13,950 bases of DNA from Trueperaceae bacterium (lineage in GTDB: Bacteria > Deinococcota > Deinococci > Deinococcales > Trueperaceae). The stretch is taken from positions 1 to 13,950 of the forward strand of contig SKSV01000089.1 of the NCBI GenBank assembly GCA_007122815.1, in the 5' to 3' direction. Shown one piece after another: positions 1 through 6,068 of the stretch (the stretch's first letter is position 1; every line of letters starts with the position of its first letter). The notes beneath the pieces are model-generated. The model was not told the DNA's origin. It searched no databases and worked only from the letters and a program-made list of their open reading frames with translations. The position numbers and the translations under genes are program-made.

Positions 1-200
1 TCCCCCGTTTCGAACGGAGTGACGCACGGCTACGCCTCCTCGCGAGACCCGACCCGTGCCGGCAAGAGCCTTGTGACACGGCGCGTGAGCGATAAGCCCC
101 CGTGCAGTATGATCCCTGATGAGCACCCCACGAGAGTTCCGAAGTGGGAGGATTGGGGTACTCGTAGCGCCTCTAGTGGGGGCACGAGCAGGCGGCGCCC

Positions 201-216
201 GCCATAACGTTATGGC
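201..216. promoter_or_regulatory. Candidate parS site (left copy)
   Basis: GCCATAACGTTATGGC is a perfect 16-bp palindrome, here extended by one more pair to 18 bp (200-217). An identical 16-mer occurs at 2917-2932, and I saw no third copy. ParB family proteins commonly bind 16-bp palindromes close to their own genes, and this copy lies about 210 bp upstream of parA. The canonical chromosomal parS (TGTTTCACGTGAAACA) is not seen in the window. Role as parS is inferred from symmetry, length, duplication and location. An operator for another dimeric regulator is the main alternative. Confidence 0.55.
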
Positions 217-240
217 GAACTGGGAACCGCGCGGTACTCG

Positions 241-260
241 CGGCACGCCAAGGCGTGCCG
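241..260. promoter_or_regulatory. Inverted repeat upstream of parA, possible operator
   Basis: CGGCACGCC and GGCGTGCCG form a perfect 9-bp inverted repeat around a 2-nt AA centre. The centre is too short for a stable RNA hairpin loop, so a dimeric DNA-binding protein is more likely than a terminator. It lies 24 bp right of the candidate parS and about 165 bp before parA. Partition operons are usually autoregulated by ParA or ParB, so an operator role is reasonable but unproven. Confidence 0.35.
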
Positions 261-336
261 ACCGGCCTCTAGGCGCTCACCTCGATGGCTCTCACGCGCC
301 ACGGCACCTCGGCGCGGTTCGCGCGTCGCCGATGGG

Positions 337-369
337 TAGAATGCGGCACCGCATTCATGCGGCTCCGCA
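337..369 (+). promoter_or_regulatory. Possible parA promoter -10 overlapped by paired inverted repeats
   Basis: TAGAAT (337-342) resembles a -10 element and would place transcription start near 349, giving parAB a leader of about 75 nt. It overlaps the inverted repeat GAATGCGG-CA-CCGCATTC (339-356). A related repeat, TGCGG-CT-CCGCA (358-369), follows. The two share 12 of 13 bases (ATGCGGCACCGCA at 341-353 and ATGCGGCTCCGCA at 357-369) at a 16-bp offset. An operator overlapping a -10 is the usual layout of a repressor site. No convincing -35 is visible, so the promoter call is weak and the repeat call is stronger. Confidence 0.35.
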
Positions 370-425
370 CGAGTGTGGCTCTGCACGGTCGCTGGACGAG
401 GCGCCCAGATCGGGGATTCGATGCG

Positions 426-1235
426 ATGGTCGTGCTGACCTACTTCAACCATGCCGGCGGGGTGGCGAAGACGAGCACCATCCGAGACGTGGGCTACGTG
501 CTGGCAGAGTCTGGCCGCCGCGTTCTGTTGATCGACATGGACCCGCAGGCGAACCTGACGAAGTGGCTCGGCGTCGACGACGACATCGAGCTCGAGGAGA
601 CGGTCTACCCCGCCGTCATCGGCGCGGCCGACGACGAGGATCCCGCCGCGGAAGCCGACCTAGCGCTGCCAAGCCCGAGGCGGGTCCACGGCATGGACCT
701 CATTCCCGCGCACCTCAACATTGCGATCATCGAGCGCGAGATCCTCAGCGTCTTCATGGGCGTGGTTAGGTTGCGCGAGGCGGTCCGAAGGTTGGATGGC
801 TACGACCTCGTGCTGATCGACCCCCCACCGAGCCTGGGGCAGCTCTCGGCGCTGGCCGTGGTGGCGGCTGACCGCGTGGTGGTCCCACTGCCGACCAACC
901 GAAAGGGTCTCGATGGGATCCAGACCGTGATCAAGATGGTGCGCGAGTACCGCAAGGCGGCGCCAGGGCTCGACGTCGCGTTGTTCGTCCTCACCCAGCA
1001 CGACCGCCGGACGCGCCACGACAGAGAGAGCTTCGAGATCATCGCTGCTCAGTTGCCAGCGTTGGCGCCCATCTCGTCTCCCCTCTCGAGTCGGCCCGCC
1101 TACTACAGCGACGCCCAGGTTCAAGGCATGCCGATACCGGTCTACGCTCCTGGCAGCGACGCCGACAGGGAGATCCGGCAGGTCGCGAGCGAGCTCCTTG
1201 CCGCGCTCGGGGAGAAGACTGATGGCGGCCCGTAA
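426..1235 (+). CDS. parA: ParA-family partition ATPase, plasmid-type variant
   Basis: This 269-residue protein is a ParA/MinD-type P-loop ATPase, which would drive DNA segregation with ParB. The nucleotide site is visible: a Walker A variant at residues 8-18 (NHAGGVAKTST), the D-M-D-P-Q segment at 37-41, and D-P-P-P at 132-135. In the canonical KGGVGKTT the first lysine is the signature lysine of deviant Walker A ATPases; here that position is Ala10, and the third glycine of the loop is Ala14. I recall similar AGGV-KT loops in ParA proteins of Deinococcus and cyanobacterial plasmids. The ATG at 426 is chosen because the fold begins at once (VVLTYF); the frame is open further upstream, but that translation is non-homologous looking and arginine-rich. 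A weak GGGGA lies about 8 nt before the start. Its end overlaps parB by 14 nt. Confidence 0.9.
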   Translation: MVVLTYFNHAGGVAKTSTIRDVGYVLAESGRRVLLIDMDPQANLTKWLGVDDDIELEETVYPAVIGAADDEDPAAEADLALPSPRRVHGMDLIPAHLNIAIIEREILSVFMGVVRLREAVRRLDGYDLVLIDPPPSLGQLSALAVVAADRVVVPLPTNRKGLDGIQTVIKMVREYRKAAPGLDVALFVLTQHDRRTRHDRESFEIIAAQLPALAPISSPLSSRPAYYSDAQVQGMPIPVYAPGSDADREIRQVASELLAALGEKTDGGP

Positions 1236-2166
1236 GCGGCGAGGCGACATCGACCGCGCAGCGGTGTTCGAAGCGATCCTGGGTGATCTAGGCCGTGGTC
1301 AGGCGGAGGCGCCAGCGCCGCCGGCTAGGATCCCGCTCGACGCGATCCGGCTGAACGAGCAGCAACCGAGACACCACATGGACCCCACCGCCCTGGCTCA
1401 ACTGACGGCGTCTGTGCGCCAACGGGGTGTGCTAGAGCCGGTGCTGGTACGCCGGGTCGACGACGAGTACGAGCTCGTTGCTGGTGAACGGCGCACGCAA
1501 GCCGCTAGAGAGGCAGGCTTGCTCGAGATCCCAGCCATCGTCCTGGAGCTAGACGACAGGGAGGCTCTCGAGATCTCCATCATCGAGAACCTCCAGCGCG
1601 AGGACTTGAACGCAGTCGAGGAGACCGAGGCGGTGCTCGCCCTGTTGGGCTTGACCCTCGACCTCGACCCCTCGGGGGTCATGGCCCTACTCAACGACGT
1701 CTACCAGCGTGACCGTGGGCGCGCGGGCGACGACAGCTTCAGCGAAGAGCAACGAGAGACGGCGGTCGAGTTGTTCGAGCGCATGGGACGTTTCACGCCG
1801 TCGTCGTTCTTCGTCAACCGCGTGCCGATCCTGTCCTTCCAGGAGGATCTGCTCGAGGCTGTACGCACCGGCCGGATCGCCTTCACCAAGGCGCAAGCGA
1901 TAGCCAGGCTCGAGTCGCCAGAGCAGCGACGTGCGCTACTCGGCGAGGCGATCGAGCAGAACCTGAGCCTCAGCCAGATCCGACGCCGCATCACGGAGAT
2001 GCGCGCGGACGAGGCCGTGGAACAGCCGATCGGAGAGCGTGTCGTACTGGCCCTCAACTCCGCCAAGCGGCTGCTCTCTCGGCGCAGGGTCGCTGCGCTC
2101 CCCGAGGACCAACGGTTGAGGCTGGCCGAGTTGCTCGAGGAAGTGCAGCGCGTGCTAGAGAGCTGA
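1222..2166 (+). CDS. parB: ParB/Spo0J-family partition protein, plasmid-type variant
   Basis: This 314-residue protein is the likely centromere-binding partner of ParA. The N-terminal CTP-binding domain is clear: QQPRHHMD (47-54), LVAGERRTQAAREAG (85-99, the GERR motif) and IIENLQREDLNAVEETEA (120-137). After that it departs from chromosomal ParB. The usual short helix-turn-helix that follows ENLQRE is replaced by a longer segment at about 150-230 (ALLNDVYQRDRG, then SFFVNRVPIL, then GRIAFTKAQAIARL). I recall this architecture from cyanobacterial and Deinococcus plasmid ParBs. A basic, coiled C-terminus (280-314) probably dimerises. The ATG at 1222 has GGGGAG 7 nt upstream and overlaps the parA end, indicating translational coupling. 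A TTG 24 nt earlier is in frame but has no such site. Its binding sites may be the palindromes at 201-216 and 2917-2932. Confidence 0.9.
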   Translation: MAARKRRGDIDRAAVFEAILGDLGRGQAEAPAPPARIPLDAIRLNEQQPRHHMDPTALAQLTASVRQRGVLEPVLVRRVDDEYELVAGERRTQAAREAGLLEIPAIVLELDDREALEISIIENLQREDLNAVEETEAVLALLGLTLDLDPSGVMALLNDVYQRDRGRAGDDSFSEEQRETAVELFERMGRFTPSSFFVNRVPILSFQEDLLEAVRTGRIAFTKAQAIARLESPEQRRALLGEAIEQNLSLSQIRRRITEMRADEAVEQPIGERVVLALNSAKRLLSRRRVAALPEDQRLRLAELLEEVQRVLES

Positions 2167-2353
2167 GGCAGCTGGGCCGCCGTGGGACACCGTCGCGGAG
2201 CATCGTGTTGACGGGTGCGCCGCTCGGTCCATTGGGCCGGGGAGGTACCCTAGCTTTCCCACTTCTGCTGCGCGAAACTGAGTGGCGTGTCGGTCGGACC
2301 GGTGCCCACTCGTCGTTCTCGACGGGCGCTCGGCGCCACAGACCCAGGCGCGT

Positions 2354-2369
2354 AGACGGCGTACCGTCT
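2354..2369. promoter_or_regulatory. Inverted repeat just before the bcp ribosome-binding site
   Basis: AGACGG and CCGTCT form a perfect 6-bp inverted repeat around CGTA, ending 5 nt before the GGGAGG ribosome-binding site (2374-2379) of the peroxiredoxin gene. It could be an operator or, in RNA, a 4-nt-loop hairpin affecting ribosome access. No matching copy was seen elsewhere and I cannot assign a regulator. Confidence 0.3.
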
Positions 2370-2385
2370 TCACGGGAGGTATGGG

Positions 2386-2853
2386 ATGCTGAACGTAGGC
2401 GACAAGGCCCCCTCGTTCGAGCTCGGCGACCACGAGGGCAAGCGGCACAAGCTCGATGACTACCGCGGTGGCTGGTTGGTCGTGTACTTCTACCCGAAGG
2501 ACGACACGCCCGGTTGCACGAAGGAGGCGTGCGGGTTCAGGGACTCGCTCGCCGACTTCGCCGATCTCGACGCCGCGGTGCTAGGCGTATCGGCGGACGA
2601 TGCCTCGGCCCACCAGGAGTTCGCCAAGAAGTACGAACTGAACTTCCCGCTTCTGGTCGACCCCGACAAGTCGATGCTCGAGGCCTACGGCGCTTGGGGC
2701 GAGAAGACGCGCTACGGGAAGACGCACTTAGGGGTGAACCGCATCACGTACGTGATCGATCCAGACGGCAACGTCGCCAAGGCCTGGTCCGCTGTGAAGG
2801 CTGAAGGTCACGCCGACGAGGTTCGCACAGCGTTGGCCGAGCTGCAGGCTTGA
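2386..2853 (+). CDS. bcp: Thioredoxin-dependent peroxiredoxin, BCP/PrxQ type
   Basis: This 155-residue cytosolic peroxidase would reduce hydrogen peroxide and organic hydroperoxides using thioredoxin-supplied electrons. It reads end to end as an AhpC/TSA-type Prx: VGDKAPSFEL at the start, then DDTPGCTKEACGFRD with the peroxidatic Cys44 and a resolving Cys49 five residues later, the atypical 2-Cys arrangement of E. coli BCP. GVNRITYVIDPDGNV (about 115-129) is the conserved late beta strand region. Length matches the family. The ATG at 2386 has GGGAGG 6 nt upstream; an overlapping ATG at 2381 is out of frame. It stands alone, 219 bp after parB and converging on the iron importer, so a shared operon with parAB is possible but not indicated by spacing. 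Confidence 0.95.
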   Translation: MLNVGDKAPSFELGDHEGKRHKLDDYRGGWLVVYFYPKDDTPGCTKEACGFRDSLADFADLDAAVLGVSADDASAHQEFAKKYELNFPLLVDPDKSMLEAYGAWGEKTRYGKTHLGVNRITYVIDPDGNVAKAWSAVKAEGHADEVRTALAELQA

Positions 2854-2916
2854 TCTGGCGGGCGCCAGGGGCGCTGCCTAGAACAGCGAGGTCGCGCTGG
2901 TTGTGTCGAGGCGGTT

Positions 2917-2932
2917 GCCATAACGTTATGGC
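2917..2932. promoter_or_regulatory. Candidate parS site (right copy)
   Basis: This is an exact second copy of GCCATAACGTTATGGC, about 2.7 kb from the first and also outside any gene. The two copies match over 17 nt when the following G is included and differ beyond that, so conservation stops at the limits of the palindrome. That pattern suggests selection for a protein-binding site rather than recent duplication of a longer element. Together the copies bracket parA, parB and bcp. Confidence 0.55.
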
Positions 2933-3158
2933 GGGATGCGATGGCGCGCGTGCGCGCCTGGGAGCCGGGTGGACGCGATCGTCGGCGGGGGAGAGCTAGC
3001 GGCAACGGGCGCGCTGCGGCGTGTTCAGGTTGAGTCGGCTTCGGCGCGTGCCTGGGGTAGCGCGGGGATGGCCTGCGAGCGACGCCGGCGTCACCGTCGA
3101 TCGCGTAGTGAGCGCTCCACGTATCGTGGTTGTGCCGATGCGGAGCTAGTGCGACCAA

Positions 3159-3210
3159 GGTAGGGGAGAGGTCGAGCGCTGCAGCGGCGGTGGCGTCGGG
3201 GTAGGGGAGA
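3159..3210. repeat. Short direct repeat GGTAGGGGAGA
   Basis: The 11-mer GGTAGGGGAGA occurs at 3159-3169 and 3200-3210, 41 bp apart, within the gene-free region. It is purine-rich on the plus strand and looks like a ribosome-binding sequence, but no credible gene follows either copy. Function unknown. Confidence 0.4.
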
Positions 3211-3311
3211 CCGCGAAGCGCCGGAAACCGTGCGCACGCAACCTCGCGAGGGTGCCTCGTGTGACGCGGACGCGAAGTGCGTGCTCGCGCACCGTTTCTG
3301 GAGACCCAGGC

Positions 3312-4412
3312 TCAGGCTCTCTTGGCGGCGTGCTGCCCTGACCTCGACTCCAGCGGTACCGCGGCCCCGCGCACGTGGACCGGGAGGACGTCCCCGACCT
3401 GAACCGAGCACTCGGGTCCGGTCTGCACGATGAGCCTCAGGCGCTCTCCGTCGGAGAGCTGGCAGGTGTAGGTGAGATCGTGACCCTTGAACTCGCGCTG
3501 GAGCACGCGGACTTCGGCGCCGCTGCCGTTGGGGCTGAACGCGATCGCCTCGGGCCTGACGGAGAGCATGACCTGCCCGTGCGCCGGGCGCGTCAGCGCG
3601 AGGTCTCCCAGGGGAGTACGTGCAGCGCTACCTTGACCATCACCGCGGATCAGGTTCGTTCGACCGAGGAAGCTCGCCACGAAGGCGGTCTCGGGTCGGC
3701 CGTAGACACCTTCGGGAGTACCGACCTGCTCCAGCCGCCCCGAGCGCATCAGCGCGATGCGGTCCGCGAATGTCATGGCCTCCTCCTGATCGTGGGTGAC
3801 CAAGATGGCGGTGGTACCCGTGCGCTTGAGGATCTGCCTCACCTCGGCGCGGGTCGAGCCGCGCAGCGCGGCATCGAGGTTGCTGAACGGTTCGTCCAGC
3901 AAGATGACCGTGGGAGCGGGCGCCAGGGCGCGAGCGAGGGCGACGCGTTGCTGCTGGCCGCCGGAGAGCTGGTGCGGGTAGCGGCCCGCGAAGATCGTGA
4001 GACCCACCAGGTCGAGGACCGCGTCGGCTTGTGCGAGGCGAGCGACCTTGGTCCCCTCGCGGAGACCGAAAGCGACGTTCTGACGCACGGTCAGGTGCGG
4101 GAACAGGGCGTAATCCTGGAACACGAAGCCGAGACGGCGGTTCTCGGGTTCGACCCATGTGCCGGCGTCGGCGACCGTACGGCCGGCGATACGCACGCTA
4201 CCGGCGTCGGGCATCTCGAAGCCCGCGATCAACCGCAGCAGCGTCGTCTTGCCGCAGCCTGAGGGGCCCAGCAGGCAGAGGATCTCTCCGGACGCCACGT
4301 CGAGGTCGAGCTGCTCGACCGCGGCGTGGTCGCTGCGGCCGTAGCGCTTCGAGACGGCCCGCAGCTCCAGAACGGGCTTGGGCCGGTGGGGGAGAGTTAC
4401 TTCACCGTCCAT
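3312..4412 (-). CDS. fbpC: Ferric iron ABC transporter ATP-binding protein
   Basis: This 366-residue protein is the ATPase of an iron(III) importer. The nucleotide-binding domain is complete: Walker A GPSGCGKTT (49-57), Q-loop Gln99 in FQDYALFPH, signature LSGGQ (149-153), Walker B VILLDE (169-174) and switch His207. A TOBE-type C-terminal regulatory domain follows (about 265-350, including LSVRPEAIAFSP). The FVFQDYALFPHLTVRQNVAFGL run and TOBE tail place it in the Fbp/spermidine/molybdate group; the adjacent genes decide for ferric iron. The ATG at 4412 is the first usable start, since an in-frame TAG lies 15 nt upstream of it. It is the last gene of the operon, 69 nt after the permease stop, with no strong ribosome-binding site. 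Substrate class is inferred from context. Confidence 0.9.
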   Translation of the reverse strand: MDGEVTLPHRPKPVLELRAVSKRYGRSDHAAVEQLDLDVASGEILCLLGPSGCGKTTLLRLIAGFEMPDAGSVRIAGRTVADAGTWVEPENRRLGFVFQDYALFPHLTVRQNVAFGLREGTKVARLAQADAVLDLVGLTIFAGRYPHQLSGGQQQRVALARALAPAPTVILLDEPFSNLDAALRGSTRAEVRQILKRTGTTAILVTHDQEEAMTFADRIALMRSGRLEQVGTPEGVYGRPETAFVASFLGRTNLIRGDGQGSAARTPLGDLALTRPAHGQVMLSVRPEAIAFSPNGSGAEVRVLQREFKGHDLTYTCQLSDGERLRLIVQTGPECSVQVGDVLPVHVRGAAVPLESRSGQHAAKRA

Positions 4413-4481
4413 CGCAGCGCCCGCAGTCTAACGGCCATTCCCGACACGTAGGGTAGGTCTTGCGTCATGTAGCGGCGCCTC

Positions 4482-6068
4482 TCACCTGCGTCCCTCGTAG
4501 CTCACGAGCAGGCCGACGAAGAGGCTCGAGAACAGGACTATCGCCAGCGCGAAAGGCGCGGCCTCGGCCATCATGCCTTCCGACGTGCGCGTGAACACCC
4601 GCACCGCCAAGGTCGTGAAGCCCGTGGGCGCGAGCAAGAACGTGAGCGGCAGCTCCTTCATCGCGACCATCAACACCAAGGCCGTACCGGCGATGACGGG
4701 CCTACGGATCAGCGGGAAGGTCGTCTGGAAGAAGGCTACGAAAGGAACGCGCCCCAGCGAGCGCGCCGCTTCCTCCAAGCGCGGGGGTACCTGCATCAAG
4801 GCCGATCGTATGGGGCCTATCGCGAGCGCCAGGAAGCTGATGACGTACGCGACGATCAGGATCGTCGTGGTCTGGTACAGCCACGGGACGGTGCGGAGCG
4901 AGAAGAACACCAGCGCCAGCGCCAACGAGACCGGCGGGATGGCGTAACCGAGGTAGGCGAGGCGCTCTATCACGCGGCTGCCCCGCAGACGTACTCGAGC
5001 CGCCAGGTACGCGATGGGCATGGCCGCGAGAGCGGTTACGATGGCGGCCGGAGCCGCCACCGAGGCGGTGCGAACGAAGGCCTCGCCGACAGACTGCCAA
5101 GCTGCGAGGCTCGGCGGTGCCAGCAAGATCCAGGACCCCAACACCAGGAACGGCAAGCCGAGCGCGGCGAGCAGCACCAGCGCGACGTAGGCGTACGCCA
5201 GCGGCGCCCAACCCTTGAGCTTGGTGATGACCACCGCGCGCTGTGAGCCGCTGCCCGTGCGGGCGTACCTGCGCCTTCCCAGCAGGCGCCCCTCGGTAGC
5301 GACTATCAAGAGCGTCAGGCCCAAGAGGAGGAGCGAGAGCAGAGCCGCGTAGGTGCGGTCGAAGGCCGAGGAGTACTGGAGGTAGATCGCGTAGGAGAAC
5401 GCCTCGAAGCGCATCAGCGCCACTACCCCGAAGTCGCCTAGCACGTAGAGCGAGATGACCAGCCAACCCGCCAGGAGCGCGGGCCTGAGTTGCGGCAGGA
5501 TCACACGCGTCACCACGGCGCGGCTCGAGTGCCCGAGGCTCCTGGCGCTCTCCTCGAGGCTCGGGTCCAACCCGAGCAGGGCTGCGCGGACGTTGAGGAA
5601 CAGGTACGGGTAGGTGTACAGGGCCAACGCCGCCACGGCCCCCCAGTAACCGCTCGGGCGCGGGACGATCGTGCCCGTCAGCTGCGTGACGAAGCCGTTG
5701 GAGCCGCCGAGGCTGATGAGCGCGTACGCCACGACGTAACCGGGGATCGCCAGCGGGACCACCGACAGGATCGTGACCCACCGCCTCCAGGGCAGGTCGG
5801 AGCGCACCGTTAGCCAAGCCAGCGGGACGGCCATCACGGTGGTCAGCGCCAGGACACCGCCAGTGAGCGACAAGGTGTTGACCAGCAGCGTCCAGGTCCG
5901 CTCGCGCAGGACCAAGCGCTGCACCGTGGCCAGGTCGCCGTCGAAGGCGCGCAATGCCAGGTACACGATCGGCACCAGCGTGCCGATCCCGGCCACGATG
6001 GCCGGGATCAACACGAACCAGGGGAGGCGCCGCGCGCGGCGCGCCCAGATCAGCGGCGAGCTCGTCAG
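4482..6068 (-). CDS. fbpB: Ferric iron ABC transporter permease (double-domain)
   Basis: This inner-membrane permease contains two fused binding-protein-dependent permease domains, the FbpB/SfuB arrangement, with about 12 transmembrane segments. Each half carries the EAA loop that contacts the ATPase: LEESARSLGHS in the first and LEEAARSLGRV in the second (153-163 and 413-423 when counted from the GTG at 6014). A GTG at 6014 is the first standard start, but it falls inside the first membrane helix and has no ribosome-binding site. The frame continues upstream as LTSSPLIWARRARRLPWF, a basic cytoplasmic leader typical of these permeases, to a CTG at 6068 that overlaps the fbpA stop as CTGA. GGGAGGT lies about 9 nt before that CTG. 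I therefore extend the gene to 6068 (528 residues). The start is inferred; the family is clear. Confidence 0.88.
   Translation of the reverse strand: MTSSPLIWARRARRLPWFVLIPAIVAGIGTLVPIVYLALRAFDGDLATVQRLVLRERTWTLLVNTLSLTGGVLALTTVMAVPLAWLTVRSDLPWRRWVTILSVVPLAIPGYVVAYALISLGGSNGFVTQLTGTIVPRPSGYWGAVAALALYTYPYLFLNVRAALLGLDPSLEESARSLGHSSRAVVTRVILPQLRPALLAGWLVISLYVLGDFGVVALMRFEAFSYAIYLQYSSAFDRTYAALLSLLLLGLTLLIVATEGRLLGRRRYARTGSGSQRAVVITKLKGWAPLAYAYVALVLLAALGLPFLVLGSWILLAPPSLAAWQSVGEAFVRTASVAAPAAIVTALAAMPIAYLAARVRLRGSRVIERLAYLGYAIPPVSLALALVFFSLRTVPWLYQTTTILIVAYVISFLALAIGPIRSALMQVPPRLEEAARSLGRVPFVAFFQTTFPLIRRPVIAGTALVLMVAMKELPLTFLLAPTGFTTLAVRVFTRTSEGMMAEAAPFALAIVLFSSLFVGLLVSYEGRR

Larger units (their letters stand above)
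1..425. other. Gene-free region upstream of parA
   Basis: I recognise no gene here. Open frames cross the region, notably one from an ATG at 119, but they run on into parA in another frame and resemble no protein I know. The region holds a perfect 16-bp palindrome (201-216), a 9-bp inverted repeat (241-260) and an inverted repeat (339-356) overlapping a TAGAAT hexamer. A TATGAT hexamer lies at 108-113. No good -35 element sits at the usual distance from either hexamer. The concentration of symmetric sites just before a partition operon fits a centromere plus autoregulatory operators, which is inference. Confidence 0.6.
2854..3311. other. Gene-free convergent intergenic region
   Basis: This 458-bp stretch lies between two genes that converge. 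No open frame in it resembles a protein and I find no tRNA. It contains the right copy of the candidate parS (2917-2932), a GGCGCGC-GT-GCGCGCC inverted repeat (2943-2958), the 12-bp palindrome GACGCCGGCGTC (3081-3092) and a direct repeat GGTAGGGGAGA (3159-3169 and 3200-3210). Just after the bcp stop, CTGGCG-GG-CGCCAG (2855-2868) is a GC-rich inverted repeat with no following T run, so it is not a textbook intrinsic terminator. Convergent gene ends normally need far less space, so the region may hold partition sites or a decayed gene. Confidence 0.55.

Noticed and set aside
1..20. T-arm-like sequence on the minus strand at the left edge (TTCGAAA loop with a 5-bp stem), as if from a tRNA or tmRNA 3' end.
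   Set aside because: No anticodon arm, D-arm or acceptor partner can be built in the following 60 bases, and the 3' side is off the window.
119..769. Plus-strand open frame of 216 codons with ATG 6 nt after TATGAT.
   Set aside because: It is arginine/glycine/histidine-rich, overlaps parA in another frame for half its length and crosses the palindromes; it reads as a shadow frame.
1666..1680. GACCCC-TCG-GGGGTC hairpin within parB.
   Set aside because: Short, inside coding sequence, with no T run or regulatory context.
2208..2251. TTGACG (2208-2213) and TACCCT (2246-2251) as a bcp promoter.
   Set aside because: The spacing of 32 bp is far from the usual 16-18, so they cannot form one promoter.
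3375..4262. Long plus-strand frame (295 codons) opposite the ABC ATPase.
   Set aside because: Antisense shadow of a gene with all ABC motifs in frame; the translation resembles no protein.
4397..4468. 23-codon minus-strand frame between permease and ATPase, overlapping the ATPase start.
   Set aside because: Too short and unsupported; could be a leader peptide but no regulatory structure or conservation can be shown.
5569..5587. 8-bp inverted repeat GCTCGGGT-CCA-ACCCGAGC inside the permease gene, similar to the iron operator half-sites.
   Set aside because: It encodes the conserved segment before the EAA loop (LGLDPSLEE), has a 3-nt spacer instead of 5, and lies deep in coding sequence; probably coincidence.
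4702..5817. Long minus-strand frame (371 codons) in a second frame of the permease.
   Set aside because: Arg/Pro/Gly-rich shadow of a clear membrane protein, caused by high GC.
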